A stretch of 64,000 nt of DNA from Brachymonas denitrificans (GCF_907163135.1 NZ_CAJQUA010000001.1:1007001-1071000), one strand, 5' to 3'. Positions 52,979 through 62,506 are shown, counted from the first letter of the stretch. Numbers and translations: made by a program. The notes: generated from the letters alone by a model not told the origin.

Positions 52979-54199
52979 TCAGGGCGCCGGAGGATTCGCG
53001 CGGCCATCGCCATCGCCATCGCCATCGCCATCGCCATCGCCATCGCCATCGCCATCGCCATCGCCCTGCCCCGGCCAGGCCTGTTCCCATTTGGCCTGGG
53101 CCGCCTCGGCCATCCGGTCGCGCAGCGCATCCAGCCCGACGCCCTTCCAGGCGCTGAGGTACAGGCGCGGCACCTGCACGCCGTCGATGGCATAGGTGTC
53201 TGCCAGCAATACCGGCGCACGGTCGGCCGTGAGGGCATCGAGCTTGTTGAACACCAGCAGCTGCGGGATCTTGTCGGCGCCGATTTCGGCCAGCACGCGC
53301 TGCACCTCGTTGATCTGTTCCACCCATTCCGGGCTGGAGGCATCCACCACATGCAGCAGCAGGTCGGCATCGACGGCTTCCTGCAGCGTGGCCTCGAAGG
53401 CCTCGACCAGGCCGTGCGGCAGATCGCGAATGAAGCCCACCGTGTCGGACAGCGAGATGCTGCGGCCGATCTGCGGCAGGAACAGCTGGCGCGTGGTGGT
53501 GTCGAGCGTGGCAAACAGCTGGTCGGCCGCATAACTGCGCGCCTTGACCAGGGCATTGAACAGCGTCGACTTGCCCGCGTTGGTGTAGCCGACCAGCGAG
53601 ACGGCAAAGGTGTCGGTGCGCTGGCGCTGGCGGCGCTGCGTGGCACGCTGGCGCTTGACCTTTTCGAGCCGCTCCTTGATGCGCTTGATCGATTCGGAGA
53701 TCATGCGGCGGTCCAGCTCGATCTGGGTTTCGCCAGGGCCGCCGCGTGTGCCGGTGCCGCCCTGCTGGCGCTCCAGGTGGCTCCAGCGACGCACGAGGCG
53801 CGTGCTCAGGTATTGCAGCCGCGCCAGTTCGACCTGCAGCTTGCCCTCGTGGCTGCGCGCACGCTGCGCGAAGATTTCGAGGATGAGCATGGTTCGGTCG
53901 TTGACCGGCATGCCGAGCGCGCGCTCGAGGTTGCGCTGCTGCGCGGGGCTGAGCGCCTGGTCGAACAGGATTTCGGAGGCGCCGGTCTGCTCGGCGAGCA
54001 GCTTGATCTCGTCGGCCTTGCCGCTGCCCACGAACAGGGCTGGATCGGGCGCGCGGCGCTTGCAGGTGACCCGCGCGACCGGTTCGAGGCCGGCAGTCTG
54101 GGCCAGCAGGCCGAGTTCTTCGAGTTCCGCATCGAAATGCGGAAGGCCAAAATCCACCCCCACCAGAACGGCGAGAGGGGCGGCATTCTTGTCTTGCAT
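52979..54199 (-). CDS. hflX: ribosome-associated GTPase HflX
   Basis: GTPase that splits stalled or hibernating ribosomes. 406 residues: N-terminal HflX domain (1 to about 185, VGVDFGLPHFDAELEELGLL, LFVGSGKADEIK, FDQALSPAQQRNLERAL), glycine-rich GGTGTRGGPGETQIE loop, then the G domain with G1 VGYTNAGKSTLFNAL, G3 DTVGFIRDLP and G4 NKLD. The C-terminus ends in ten Asp-Gly dipeptides encoded by a GATGGC array (see repeat entry). ATG at 54199 starts the conserved N-terminus. Lies 63 bases after hfq, as usual. Confidence 0.96.
   Translation of the reverse strand: MQDKNAAPLAVLVGVDFGLPHFDAELEELGLLAQTAGLEPVARVTCKRRAPDPALFVGSGKADEIKLLAEQTGASEILFDQALSPAQQRNLERALGMPVNDRTMLILEIFAQRARSHEGKLQVELARLQYLSTRLVRRWSHLERQQGGTGTRGGPGETQIELDRRMISESIKRIKERLEKVKRQRATQRRQRQRTDTFAVSLVGYTNAGKSTLFNALVKARSYAADQLFATLDTTTRQLFLPQIGRSISLSDTVGFIRDLPHGLVEAFEATLQEAVDADLLLHVVDASSPEWVEQINEVQRVLAEIGADKIPQLLVFNKLDALTADRAPVLLADTYAIDGVQVPRLYLSAWKGVGLDALRDRMAEAAQAKWEQAWPGQGDGDGDGDGDGDGDGDGDGDGRANPPAP
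53003..53062. repeat. hexanucleotide tandem repeat (GCCATC)x10 inside hflX
   Basis: Ten perfect, uninterrupted copies of GCCATC on the plus strand (GATGGC on the coding strand), encoding ten Asp-Gly dipeptides near the HflX C-terminus. Because the unit is two codons, copy-number change would lengthen or shorten the acidic tail without a frameshift. Confidence 0.97.
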
Positions 54200-54262
54200 C
54201 AGGGAATCAGGGCACCAGGAGGAAGGTGGAGCCCGCCGCGCGAACGCGGCCGGGGCTGAAAA

Positions 54263-54523
54263 TCACGCAGCAGCGGAACCGGCAGATTCGCTGGCCTCGG
54301 GCGCGACGGAAAAATTGACCGCGCGACCCGGAACGATGGTGGAAATGGCGTGCTTGTAGACCATTTGCGTGACCGTGTTGCGCAGCAACACGACATACTG
54401 GTCGAAGGACTCGATCTGACCTTGCAGCTTGATGCCGTTGACCAGGTAGATGGACACCGGCACGTGCTCGCGACGCAGGGTATTCAAAAAGGGATCCTGC
54501 AGCAATTGACCTTTATTACTCAC
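54263..54523 (-). CDS. hfq: RNA chaperone Hfq
   Basis: Hexameric Sm-like protein pairing small RNAs with mRNAs. 86 residues, nearly identical to E. coli Hfq over the core: [56 protein letters not shown] with the proximal Lys57-His58. The C-terminal tail is short and Ala/Ser-rich. The start codon is GTG at 54523, with GGAG 8 bases upstream; no ATG gives the full core. First gene of hfq-hflX-hflK-hflC-DUF2065-hisZ-purA. Divergent from hemH, 201 bases apart. Confidence 0.97.
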   Translation of the reverse strand: MSNKGQLLQDPFLNTLRREHVPVSIYLVNGIKLQGQIESFDQYVVLLRNTVTQMVYKHAISTIVPGRAVNFSVAPEASESAGSAAA

Positions 54524-54724
54524 GATATTCTCCGTGTTTGTTTATTGTGGAAAGAGGCACACGATAACATAGCTGGGGACAATTGCCTGCGCTGCAAGCA
54601 GATAGTCCCACTTTTTGTGCAACAGGCTGCGAATGCGGCGTGTCGGTGGGTGATTTGCCCGTCTGCGACAATAGGCCTCTTCTGCCGGCGCCGTCCGGCC
54701 TCCATTCTTATCGCCTCCCTCTGC

Positions 54725-55834
54725 ATGACTTTTCGCGCTGAACCTGCCTACCAACACGGCCGCAAGGCCGGAACGGCCATTGTGCTCTGCAACCTGGGCA
54801 CGCCCGATGCCCCCACGCCCGCGGCAGTGCGCCGCTATCTGGCCGAATTCCTCGGCGATCCGCGCGTGGTGGAAATCCCTGCCGCGATCTGGAAGCCCAT
54901 TCTGCACGGGGTGATCCTGCGCACCCGCCCGGCCGTTTCTGCAAAGAAATACGAATCGGTGTGGATGCCGGAGGGTTCTCCATTGCTGGTCTGGACACAG
55001 CGGCAAGCGCAGCTGCTGCAGGAATGGCTGCAGGCACGCAACCACGCGGTGACGGTGCGCGCAGCCATGCGCTACGGGCAGCCCGGGCTCGATGCCACGC
55101 TGGATGCGCTCAAGGCCGAAGGGGTGCAGCGCATCCTCGTGCTGCCGGCCTACCCGCAGTATTCGGGCACGACCACGGCCAGCGTGCTGGACAAGGTATT
55201 CCAGTGGAGCGCACAGGCACGCTCGGTGCCGGAGTGGCGCTTCGTCAACCGCTACCACGACCATCCCCTGTATATCCAGGCGCTTGCCAACAGCGTGCGC
55301 CGGCATTGGGAAGCGAACGGCCAGGGCGAGCGCCTGGTGCTGAGTTTTCATGGCGTGCCCGAACGCACCCACGTGCTCGGCGATCCCTACCACTGCGAGT
55401 GCCGCAAGACGGCGCGGCTGCTGCAGGAAGCGCTCGGCCTGCCGTCCGAACGCGTGCTGATGACGTTCCAGTCGCGCTTCGGCAAAGCCAGGTGGCTGGA
55501 GCCCTATACCGAACCTTCCTTGATTGCGCTGGCACAGCAAGGCGTGCGCCATATCGACGTGATGTGCCCCGGATTTACTGCCGATTGTCTGGAAACGCTG
55601 GAAGAGATCAACATGGAAGTACGCCATGCCTTTACCGGGGCGGGTGGCGAGCGCTTTGGCTACATCCCCTGCCTGAATGCCGATGCCGACTGGATAGAGG
55701 CGCTGGGCGCGATCAGCGTGCAGCATCTGGCAGGCTGGGAGACGCTGCAGGGCAACGCACTTGCAAGGGAGCAGGAGCGTGACGCCCTGGCCGCTTCCGC
55801 CGCCAGGGCGCGGGCTCTGGGTGCCGCGCAGTGA
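54725..55834 (+). CDS. hemH: ferrochelatase
   Basis: Inserts Fe2+ into protoporphyrin IX, last step of heme synthesis. 369 residues. GTAIVLCNLGTPDAPTPAAV at the N-terminus, YESVWMPEGSPLLVWTQRQA, LVLSFHGVPERTHVLGD with iron-ligand His209, and VMCPGFTADCLETLEEINME with the catalytic glutamate. ATG at 54725 begins the family N-terminus; the frame is open far upstream into hfq. The stop overlaps the following GTG start (GTGA), so it is coupled to the YdcF-like gene. Confidence 0.96.
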   Translation: MTFRAEPAYQHGRKAGTAIVLCNLGTPDAPTPAAVRRYLAEFLGDPRVVEIPAAIWKPILHGVILRTRPAVSAKKYESVWMPEGSPLLVWTQRQAQLLQEWLQARNHAVTVRAAMRYGQPGLDATLDALKAEGVQRILVLPAYPQYSGTTTASVLDKVFQWSAQARSVPEWRFVNRYHDHPLYIQALANSVRRHWEANGQGERLVLSFHGVPERTHVLGDPYHCECRKTARLLQEALGLPSERVLMTFQSRFGKARWLEPYTEPSLIALAQQGVRHIDVMCPGFTADCLETLEEINMEVRHAFTGAGGERFGYIPCLNADADWIEALGAISVQHLAGWETLQGNALAREQERDALAASAARARALGAAQ

Positions 55835-56694
55835 GTGATGCAGGCGCTTCGCTGCTGCCGGGCTTCCAGCTGCCGGACGCAGGCGCCTTGCTGCTCTCGC
55901 TGGGCGCCTGGAAGCCGGTGCTGACAGCGCTTGTCCTGCCTCCCACACTGCCCCTGCTGGTGCTGCTCGCGGGCTTCTGGCTGCTGTGGCGTGCACGGCC
56001 TCTGGTGTACTGGCCAGGGCGTCTGCTGGTGTTCACCGGATTTGCCGCGCTGTGGCTGCTGTCGTGCCAGAGCGTGGCGGTGTGGCTGGACCGCACCCTG
56101 CTGCCGCAATATCCGGCGCAAACCGCGGCGCACTTGCAGCAGCGGCAGATACAGGCCGTGGTGGTACTCGGAGGCGGCATATCGGTGGATACTCCCGAAC
56201 ATGCCGGTCCGCAACTCAACGCCATGAGCATGGAGCGCCTGCGCTACGGCGCGCTGCTGGCACGTGCGCTGAAGCTGCCACTGGGCTACGCAGGCGGTGT
56301 GGGCTGGGGCAATGCCGACAAGACGAGCGCAGGTACGCTCACGGCGCCCCTGGCAGAAGCAACGCTGGCCGAACAGGCTGCGCCGCAGACCTATGGCATT
56401 TCGGTGGCGTTTGCCGACGCCCGTTCGCGCGACACGCGGGAGAATGGCGAGAACATGGCGCAACTGCTGCGCGAGCGCGGCATCACCCGGATCGCCCTGG
56501 TCACCCACGCATGGCATATGCCGCGCAGCATGGCGGCCTTTGCGGGCAAGGGGCTGGACGTGGTGCCGGCTCCGATGGGGTTTACCGGCCCGTATGAGCG
56601 CCCGCTGCTGGATGCTCTGCCCAGCGGCCATGGCCTGGCAGCGAGCCGGCGCGTGCTCCGGGAGTGGCTGGGGCTCCGGCTGGGAGCACATTGA
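55831..56694 (+). CDS. YdcF/ElyC/SanA-family (DUF218) membrane protein
   Basis: 287 residues. Two N-terminal transmembrane helices (about 31-50, and 58-85 with LLVFTGFAALWLLSCQSVAV), then a periplasmic DUF218 domain starting AVVVLGGGISVD with ENGENMAQLL and ITRIALVTHAWHMPRSMAAF. DUF218 members ElyC and SanA act in envelope/lipid-carrier homeostasis. Starts with GTG overlapping the hemH stop, translationally coupled; the nearby ATG is out of frame. Function beyond family level is unknown. Confidence 0.85.
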   Translation: MSDAGASLLPGFQLPDAGALLLSLGAWKPVLTALVLPPTLPLLVLLAGFWLLWRARPLVYWPGRLLVFTGFAALWLLSCQSVAVWLDRTLLPQYPAQTAAHLQQRQIQAVVVLGGGISVDTPEHAGPQLNAMSMERLRYGALLARALKLPLGYAGGVGWGNADKTSAGTLTAPLAEATLAEQAAPQTYGISVAFADARSRDTRENGENMAQLLRERGITRIALVTHAWHMPRSMAAFAGKGLDVVPAPMGFTGPYERPLLDALPSGHGLAASRRVLREWLGLRLGAH

Positions 56695-56750
56695 GCCGGC
56701 GCGTCAGCGCCGTTCAGCACCCTTCATGCGCGCGGCTGACCGGGCCGTGC

Positions 56751-57479
56751 TCAGCTCCCACATCCGCTGACGCCACCAGCCAGGCCGGCTTGCCCCAGCA
56801 GCTGGCGGCGGATGCGTGATCCCCAATCCTGCATGAGTTGCTGCTGGGCCGCCACTGCATCCTGCACGGTGTTGCCGGACAACGGGCGCTGCCAGCTTGC
56901 ACGGCAAACGACAGGTGCACCCGACATTCCGGCAGGCAGGCGCTGCAGGCTCCAGGTGGCGTCCAGCCGCGCGTACTGGCCCAGAGCCAGATCCATGCGG
57001 TCCACACCCAGATGCAGCGCGTATTGGGGGATGGCGCTGCCCTGTGCATAGCCGGCCGCTGGCGCCTGGGCGATGCGGCCATCGGCCAGGACGGCTCCCA
57101 TTACGGCCGTCCTAACTTCTTCGCCGAACTGGCTGCGCCAGAGATCGGTCGGCAGGGGAATCACCTGCTGGGCACCGCTCAGCACCACCACTTCGGGCTT
57201 GTCCAGGGCATCCGGAACACGCACCGGGCCCGGAATCACCAGCACACTGGCGGCGCGCACGGCAGGGGTCATGGTCGCCTCCGCGGGCGATTGCAGGGTG
57301 TAGAAACTGGGCTCCTTGCCACCGGCACAGGCCACCAGCGCCAGCACGGCCATGCAGGCCACCACTGCCAGCAGCGGAGAGCGCGTCAGACCTTGCGCGG
57401 CCGCCCCCTGAACGCAGCGGCGCCCGGCACATGCAGCCCTTGTGCCCACTTGCTGTTCTGCGGTTTCGTGTATTCGCAT
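56751..57479 (-). CDS. pqiC: PqiC-type outer-membrane lipoprotein (intermembrane transport)
   Basis: 242 residues: a long N-region, lipobox ALVAC (Cys51), and an ABC-type transport auxiliary (DUF330) domain with SFYTLQSP and ASVLVIPGPVRVPDALDKPE. In E. coli PqiC docks the PqiB tube at the outer membrane. The signal peptide has an unusually long, basic n-region (about 33 residues). AAGGAG lies 6 bases before the ATG at 57479, so I keep that start; an internal start near residue 43 would leave too short a signal. Follows pqiB by 9 bases, so the same operon. Confidence 0.87.
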   Translation of the reverse strand: MRIHETAEQQVGTRAACAGRRCVQGAAAQGLTRSPLLAVVACMAVLALVACAGGKEPSFYTLQSPAEATMTPAVRAASVLVIPGPVRVPDALDKPEVVVLSGAQQVIPLPTDLWRSQFGEEVRTAVMGAVLADGRIAQAPAAGYAQGSAIPQYALHLGVDRMDLALGQYARLDATWSLQRLPAGMSGAPVVCRASWQRPLSGNTVQDAVAAQQQLMQDWGSRIRRQLLGQAGLAGGVSGCGS

Positions 57480-57488
57480 GGCGACTCC

Positions 57489-59363
57489 TTACTCGCCGCC
57501 TTGCGGGGCATTGTTCATCGGAACAGGCGCCGGCGCAGGAGCCGAGCCGCTGCGTCCACGCAGCAGCGCGTCCGGATGGGTCTTGAGATAGTCGGTCAGG
57601 CTGCGCAGTGATTGTGCGGCCTTGCGCACCTCGAGCAGTGCTTCGTTGGCCTGATCCGGAACGCCGCCTGGGCCCATGGCGGGTTGCACGGCAACCATGG
57701 TGGATTCGGCCGACTTGAGCGCCTTCTGCGCATTGAGCAACATCACTCGCGCCTCGGGCGTGAGGTTGTTGAGCGAGCGGTTGGCCGTATCGAGCGCACG
57801 GCTGGCCGACTTGAGGCTGTTCTGCAGATCGCTGCCGATCTCGTCGAACTTGACCTTTTCCAGACGGTTGGCGATGTTGGAGAGTTGCGTCTGCAATTGC
57901 TCCATGTTTGCGCCCTGCACCGTCGGGAATGGCACCGGCAGCACGTCATAGCGGCCGGCGAACACAGGCGCTTTGGGCACGCGCTCGATATTCACATAGA
58001 GCTGGCCGGTCAGCAGGTTGCCGGTCTTGAGCTTGGCACGATAGCCGTGCTCCACCAGATAGCGGATGAAGGCACGGTCCTGGGACCTGGCATCCTGGCT
58101 TTTCGCACCCGCCTCCTCGATCAGGCGCAGGAAGGCATCGCCCATCTGGCGCGGGTACAGCAGCGCATCGACCCAGACGAAGAAATTCTTGCGCTCCTGA
58201 TCGAAGTCCAGACTGGTTTCGAGCACTTCGCCGATGGGCTTGCCGCCCAACTCGACCGGAGCGCCAATGGTCAGGCCGCGCACCGACTGGTCATAGCGCA
58301 TGCGCACCACCACCGGGGCTTCGGCACGGCTGGTCATGGCAATCTTGGGATTGTCATACAGCTGGAAGCGCGTGCCTTCCGGCGCGGTGTCGGCCTGCGC
58401 CCGGGCAGCCTGTTCGGCAGCGACCGGCACCGCGGGCTCGGGCGGCTCGCCAAACGCCACACCGCCTGCCACGATGGCGGCCAGCGATTCCGTATTGACC
58501 TTGACGCCATCTGAGCCAACCGAGAAGTCGATCCCCGAGGCATTCCAGAAACGCGTGCGCGGCGTCACGTAGGCATCGTAGGGCTGATCGATGAAAATTT
58601 CGACCCCGAGACCCTTGCCATCCTTTGCCAGGGCGTAGGACGTGACACGGCCGACCTGCACACGGCGGTAGAACACGGGCGAACCGATGCCCAGGGAGCC
58701 CAAGGTGTTGGTCATCAGGTAGTAGCGCTTGCCCTTGCTGTCACGCGTGACGGCGGGGGGCTGCTCCAGCCCGGTGAATTCGGTCTGTCTGGGATTGGCA
58801 TAGTCGCCTGCGTCCGTCCCAATATAGGAGCCGGACAGCAAGGTGCTCAGCCCGGTCACGCCGCCCAGGCCCAGTTGCGGGCGCACCACCCAGAAGCGCG
58901 TTCCGGAGTTGGCCACCTTGGCCGCCGTGCCTTCCAGCTGCACCTGCACCACCACGCCATCGCCCCGCTCCGCCAAGGAAATGGCGCGCACGGTGCCGAT
59001 CACTACCTCCTTGTAGCGCACCTGGCTCTTGCCGGCCACCAGCCCTTCGGCCGTCTGGAAGTGGATGGAAATGACCGGCCCGGTCTGCAACCAGTTGTGC
59101 ACGGCCATCGACAGTGCGATCAGCACGGCAACGAGCGGCAGCAGCCAGATCAGCGAGAAACGCGGACGACGCGTCTGGGCGCGGATGACGGGTTGCGGCG
59201 GCAGCACCGTGTCGTGCTCGCCATTGCGCTGTCCGTCGATGCTGCAGCTGGCGGCATCCGTGCCCTGCTGTGCTGCCTGCGGGCCTGGCACGGTCCGGGC
59301 CGGCGCTGCACTGGCTGGCTGCGGTGCATCGTTCGGGGTGGAAGAATCTTGACGTGGGTCCAT
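57489..59363 (-). CDS. pqiB: PqiB-type MCE protein
   Basis: 624 residues. A low-complexity cytoplasmic N-terminus, one transmembrane helix (about 72-93, FSLIWLLPLVAVLIALSMAV), then three tandem MCE domains beginning near residue 100 (FQTAEGLVAGKSQVRYKEVV, YLMTNTLGSLGIGSPVFYRR, VRMRYDQSVRGLTIGAPVEL), and a C-terminal coiled coil. In E. coli PqiB hexamers form a hollow needle bridging the periplasm for lipid movement. Gene order pqiA-pqiB-pqiC is intact with gaps of 32 and 9 bases. Confidence 0.93.
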   Translation of the reverse strand: MDPRQDSSTPNDAPQPASAAPARTVPGPQAAQQGTDAASCSIDGQRNGEHDTVLPPQPVIRAQTRRPRFSLIWLLPLVAVLIALSMAVHNWLQTGPVISIHFQTAEGLVAGKSQVRYKEVVIGTVRAISLAERGDGVVVQVQLEGTAAKVANSGTRFWVVRPQLGLGGVTGLSTLLSGSYIGTDAGDYANPRQTEFTGLEQPPAVTRDSKGKRYYLMTNTLGSLGIGSPVFYRRVQVGRVTSYALAKDGKGLGVEIFIDQPYDAYVTPRTRFWNASGIDFSVGSDGVKVNTESLAAIVAGGVAFGEPPEPAVPVAAEQAARAQADTAPEGTRFQLYDNPKIAMTSRAEAPVVVRMRYDQSVRGLTIGAPVELGGKPIGEVLETSLDFDQERKNFFVWVDALLYPRQMGDAFLRLIEEAGAKSQDARSQDRAFIRYLVEHGYRAKLKTGNLLTGQLYVNIERVPKAPVFAGRYDVLPVPFPTVQGANMEQLQTQLSNIANRLEKVKFDEIGSDLQNSLKSASRALDTANRSLNNLTPEARVMLLNAQKALKSAESTMVAVQPAMGPGGVPDQANEALLEVRKAAQSLRSLTDYLKTHPDALLRGRSGSAPAPAPVPMNNAPQGGE

Positions 59364-59395
59364 GTCGGCAGATCAGCGGGCTCGAAGCGCAGGCT

Positions 59396-60787
59396 TCATG
59401 CCCTTTCATGCATATCCGAAGCCGGATGCGAACGGTCCATTGTGCCGCGAGAGTCGCCGTTCTGCGCGTCGGCGCAGGCCTCGTCGTAGGCATCCCACAA
59501 CAGGCGCGGATCGAAATGCTGGGCTGCGAGCATGGTGAACACCACCATGGTGCCGAAAGACCAGGCCGCGGCACCGATCCTGACTTCCATCAGTCCGTCG
59601 AAGTGCACCAGTGCGGCCAGCAGCACCACGACGAACACGTCCAGCATCGACCATTGCCCGATCAGCTCCATGGCACGAAACAGCACGGCATTCTGCGACA
59701 CATTGCCCAACCACTTGAACTGGATGGAGAGCAGCAGCCAGCCAAGCACCAGGAACTTGATCACCGGCACCGCCAGGCTCGCCACGAACACCACGATGGC
59801 AATGCCCCAGGATCCGGAGCGATAGAGGTCGACCACGCCGGAGAGGATGGTGTGCTCGGTAGGCGGCTCGTTAAGCGTGCCGGTGGCCATGATGGGCAGC
59901 AGGTTGGCCGGGATGTAGAACACCAGGGCAGTGAGCAGCAAGGCCCAGCAACGCGCCAGACTGTGCTTCTTGCGGTGGCGCAGCGTGGCGCCGCAACGCA
60001 TGCAGGCGGGCATCTTGCCCTGCTCCTGCAGATCCTCCTGCGGGGCGCTGTGCACCATGCCGCAACTGTGGCAGATCAGGTACCTGCGATGCCAGCGCGG
60101 ATCGCTGGTGTCCAGATCGAGCGGGAGATGGCTTTGCGGCACCAGGCCGTTTTCTTCTGCCATGCGCCACAGGGTATGTGCATCCACGCGTGCCAGCACG
60201 GCCAGCAGCACGACCAGCACGGACATCGACACCAAGCCCAAGCCGATATCCAGAGAACCGATCGTGGTCAGCTTGATCAGCGCCACCAGCACCCCGAGCA
60301 GGAACACCGCCAGCATGTTCCAGTTGCGTGCCACCTCCACCGCACGCAGCGCCCAAACCAGCACGCGCGGGTAGGCGCGCGCGCTGATGCACCAGAGTGC
60401 ACTGGTAATTACTGCCAGTTCCGACACCGGCAGCAATACGGCCGTGAGGAAGGTCATCCAGCCCACCACCATGTTGCCGCTTTCCCAGGCGAACAGGATG
60501 CTCTCCCAGATCGAGGTGGACTGCAGATTGCCGCGCACGTCGAGCGTGACCAGCGGATAGGCCAGAACGTGCACCAGCATGATCCAGGCGGTGAGGCACA
60601 CGGCGAGCAACTGGCGCGGGCTCCAGCCGTGGAAACGCTCCAGTTCGTGTCCGCAACGGCCGCAGCAGGCGGTTTCGCCCTTCTGCAGCGCGCTCAGGCC
60701 CACCACGCTATCGCATTGCGAACACACCTCCAGCCGCGTGATGTCGTCGGCGAGCGGGGGCATGGCGGCGGAGGGTTGAACAGGCAT
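59396..60787 (-). CDS. pqiA: PqiA-type inner-membrane protein (two PqiA domains)
   Basis: 463 residues, longer than E. coli PqiA (417). Each half has a zinc-ribbon-like motif followed by a membrane domain: CSQCDSVVG and CCGRCGHELERFHGW in the first half, CHSCGMVHSA and CMRCGATLRHRKKHS in the second. Hydrophobic helices include LLAVCLTAWIMLVHVLAYPL and VVVLLAALVHFDGLMEV. The membrane partner of PqiB in the Pqi lipid-transport system. First gene of pqiABC; divergent from ribE, with only 64 bases between the starts. Confidence 0.92.
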   Translation of the reverse strand: MPVQPSAAMPPLADDITRLEVCSQCDSVVGLSALQKGETACCGRCGHELERFHGWSPRQLLAVCLTAWIMLVHVLAYPLVTLDVRGNLQSTSIWESILFAWESGNMVVGWMTFLTAVLLPVSELAVITSALWCISARAYPRVLVWALRAVEVARNWNMLAVFLLGVLVALIKLTTIGSLDIGLGLVSMSVLVVLLAVLARVDAHTLWRMAEENGLVPQSHLPLDLDTSDPRWHRRYLICHSCGMVHSAPQEDLQEQGKMPACMRCGATLRHRKKHSLARCWALLLTALVFYIPANLLPIMATGTLNEPPTEHTILSGVVDLYRSGSWGIAIVVFVASLAVPVIKFLVLGWLLLSIQFKWLGNVSQNAVLFRAMELIGQWSMLDVFVVVLLAALVHFDGLMEVRIGAAAWSFGTMVVFTMLAAQHFDPRLLWDAYDEACADAQNGDSRGTMDRSHPASDMHERA

Positions 60788-60851
60788 GGTTCCGTTAAAT
60801 GGGGGCGCCCGGCATACAATGAAAGCCCTCTTTCATCGGACAGCGAGCACC

Positions 60852-61487
60852 ATGTTTACAGGCATTATTACCGGAGTTGGAAAAATCGTGGATGTGCAGA
60901 ATCTGGGCGCAAGCAGCGCCCACGGCAAGCGCCTGGCCATCGATACGCCTGCCGGCTATCTGGACGACGTGGCGCTGGGCGACAGCATTGCGCTCAACGG
61001 CGCCTGCATGACGGTGGTGGCATTCGACGCGGCGGCCAACCGCTTCAGCATCGACATCTCGGCGGAATCGCTGGACAAGACGGCCGGACTGTCCGTGACA
61101 GGGCCGGTCAATCTGGAAAAGGCACTGCGCTCGCATGACCGCCTGGGCGGACATATCGTGAGCGGCCATGTGGACGGCATTGGCGAAGTGGCCAGTTTCG
61201 AGCCGGTGGGCGAAAGCATGGAACTGCGCATCCGCGTACCGGCTGCGCTGGCGCGCTTCCTGGCCTACAAGGGTTCGATTACCGTCAATGGCGTGAGCCT
61301 GACCGTGAACCGTGTGGAGGACATGCCGGTGGATACGGACGGCTTTGGTTGCGAGATCAGCATCAACCTGATTCCGCATACGGTGCAGAACACGGCGCTG
61401 CATGTGCTGAAAGCCGGCAGCCGGGTGAATCTGGAAATTGACCTGATTGCGCGCTATGTGGAGCGGATGCTGACGGCGGGCAAGTAA
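60852..61487 (+). CDS. ribE: riboflavin synthase, alpha subunit
   Basis: Dismutates two 6,7-dimethyl-8-ribityllumazines to riboflavin. 211 residues, two homologous lumazine-binding domains: the start MFTGIITGVGKIVDV, ALNGACMTVVAF, GGHIVSGHVDGIGEV, and the second-domain ITVNGVSLTVNRVED. Symbol ribE is used as in betaproteobacteria; ribC in some naming. No FMN riboswitch is visible in the 64 bases upstream. Monocistronic, with a terminator 28 bases after the stop. Confidence 0.96.
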   Translation: MFTGIITGVGKIVDVQNLGASSAHGKRLAIDTPAGYLDDVALGDSIALNGACMTVVAFDAAANRFSIDISAESLDKTAGLSVTGPVNLEKALRSHDRLGGHIVSGHVDGIGEVASFEPVGESMELRIRVPAALARFLAYKGSITVNGVSLTVNRVEDMPVDTDGFGCEISINLIPHTVQNTALHVLKAGSRVNLEIDLIARYVERMLTAGK

Positions 61488-61515
61488 GCAGGCGGTTCAG
61501 CCCTGCATGAACGCA

Positions 61516-61540
61516 AGAGCCGGCCCTGCCCGGCTCTTTG
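61516..61540 (+). terminator. intrinsic terminator of ribE
   Basis: AGAGCCGG (61516-61523) with CCGGCTCT (61530-61537), loop of 6, then TTG and CTTTG: a fair but imperfect T-run. Confidence 0.7.
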
Positions 61541-61571
61541 CTTTGTGCGGCCCGCGGATGCCTGGCTGCCC

Positions 61572-62504
61572 TTACTGGTGGCCCCACACCAGCAAGCGAT
61601 CACGGCCCTCGGCGGCCATCTCCACCTTGGCGCCCACAGGCAGCAGCACCTTGGTCGGCACATGGCCATGCGGCAGGCCGGTAAAGACAGGAGTTTTGGT
61701 GCGCGTGCGCAGCCACTGCACCACGGCCTTCATGCCGAAGCCCTTGTCATGCGGAATCAGCTTGTAATCGCTGAACTGGCCCAGCACGATGGCCTGCTGC
61801 CTGTCCAGCACACCGGCCAGCAGCAGTTGCGTGAGCATGCGCTCGACGCGGTAGGGATGCTCGGCCACATCCTCCAGAAACAGCACGCCCTGTTCCACCT
61901 GCGGGAAATAAGGCGTGCCCAGCAGGCTGGTCAGCACGCACAGATTGCCGCCCCACAGCGTGGCGTTGTCGATTGGCTCGGGCAGGGTCACCAGTTCGGC
62001 ATCCGGCTCTTCGCGCTTCGTCACGTACCATCCTGCGCCTTCGCTGCTGCCGTCCAGCATCTCCTCGAAACAGGCCTGCGTGATTTCGTCCGGCTCTTCG
62101 GTCTTGCCCCAGTCGTCGATCAGCAGATTGCCGGCCCAGGTGACGGCCTCGTTGCCGACTTGCGCCAGCAGCGCCAGTTGCAGCGCCGTGAAATCGCTCA
62201 GACCGACGAAGCGGGTCCCCTTGTCAATGGCCTTGGCTAGCTGCTGGTAGGGAATGTCGGGCAGGATGCGCGTGAGGCCATAGCCGCCGCGCGTGGTCAG
62301 CGCCACATCGGCGCCACTGGCGGCAGCCCGGCCAATGGCAGCGAGGCGCGTGGCATCGTCGCCGGCGAAGCGCTGGAAGCTGGTGAGCGCATCAGGATCC
62401 ACCTCCACCTCGTGCCCCAGCGCCTGCAGGCGCCTGATGCCACGGCGGAATGCCGTCTTGTCGCGCACTGCGCCGGAGGGGGAATAGATGTAGATGTGGG
62501 CCAT
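61572..62504 (-). CDS. ldcA: murein LD-carboxypeptidase (peptidase S66)
   Basis: Cytoplasmic serine peptidase trimming the terminal D-Ala from recycled murein tetrapeptides. 310 residues. N-terminus AHIYIYSPSGAVRD, TTRGGYGLTRILPDI, nucleophile Ser103 in GLSDFTALQLAL, catalytic Glu in VLFLEDVAEHPYRVERM, and His in GHVPTKVLLPVGA, so the family Ser-His-Glu triad appears complete. No signal peptide, as expected. The start lies 2 bases after the TadA-fusion stop, so it is cotranscribed. A longer open frame upstream overlaps that gene and is rejected. Confidence 0.93.
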   Translation of the reverse strand: MAHIYIYSPSGAVRDKTAFRRGIRRLQALGHEVEVDPDALTSFQRFAGDDATRLAAIGRAAASGADVALTTRGGYGLTRILPDIPYQQLAKAIDKGTRFVGLSDFTALQLALLAQVGNEAVTWAGNLLIDDWGKTEEPDEITQACFEEMLDGSSEGAGWYVTKREEPDAELVTLPEPIDNATLWGGNLCVLTSLLGTPYFPQVEQGVLFLEDVAEHPYRVERMLTQLLLAGVLDRQQAIVLGQFSDYKLIPHDKGFGMKAVVQWLRTRTKTPVFTGLPHGHVPTKVLLPVGAKVEMAAEGRDRLLVWGHQ

Positions 62505-62506
62505 GG

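Noticed and set aside
53003-53062. CRISPR-like or satellite array
   Set aside because: The unit is six bases with no spacers and lies in frame inside hflX.
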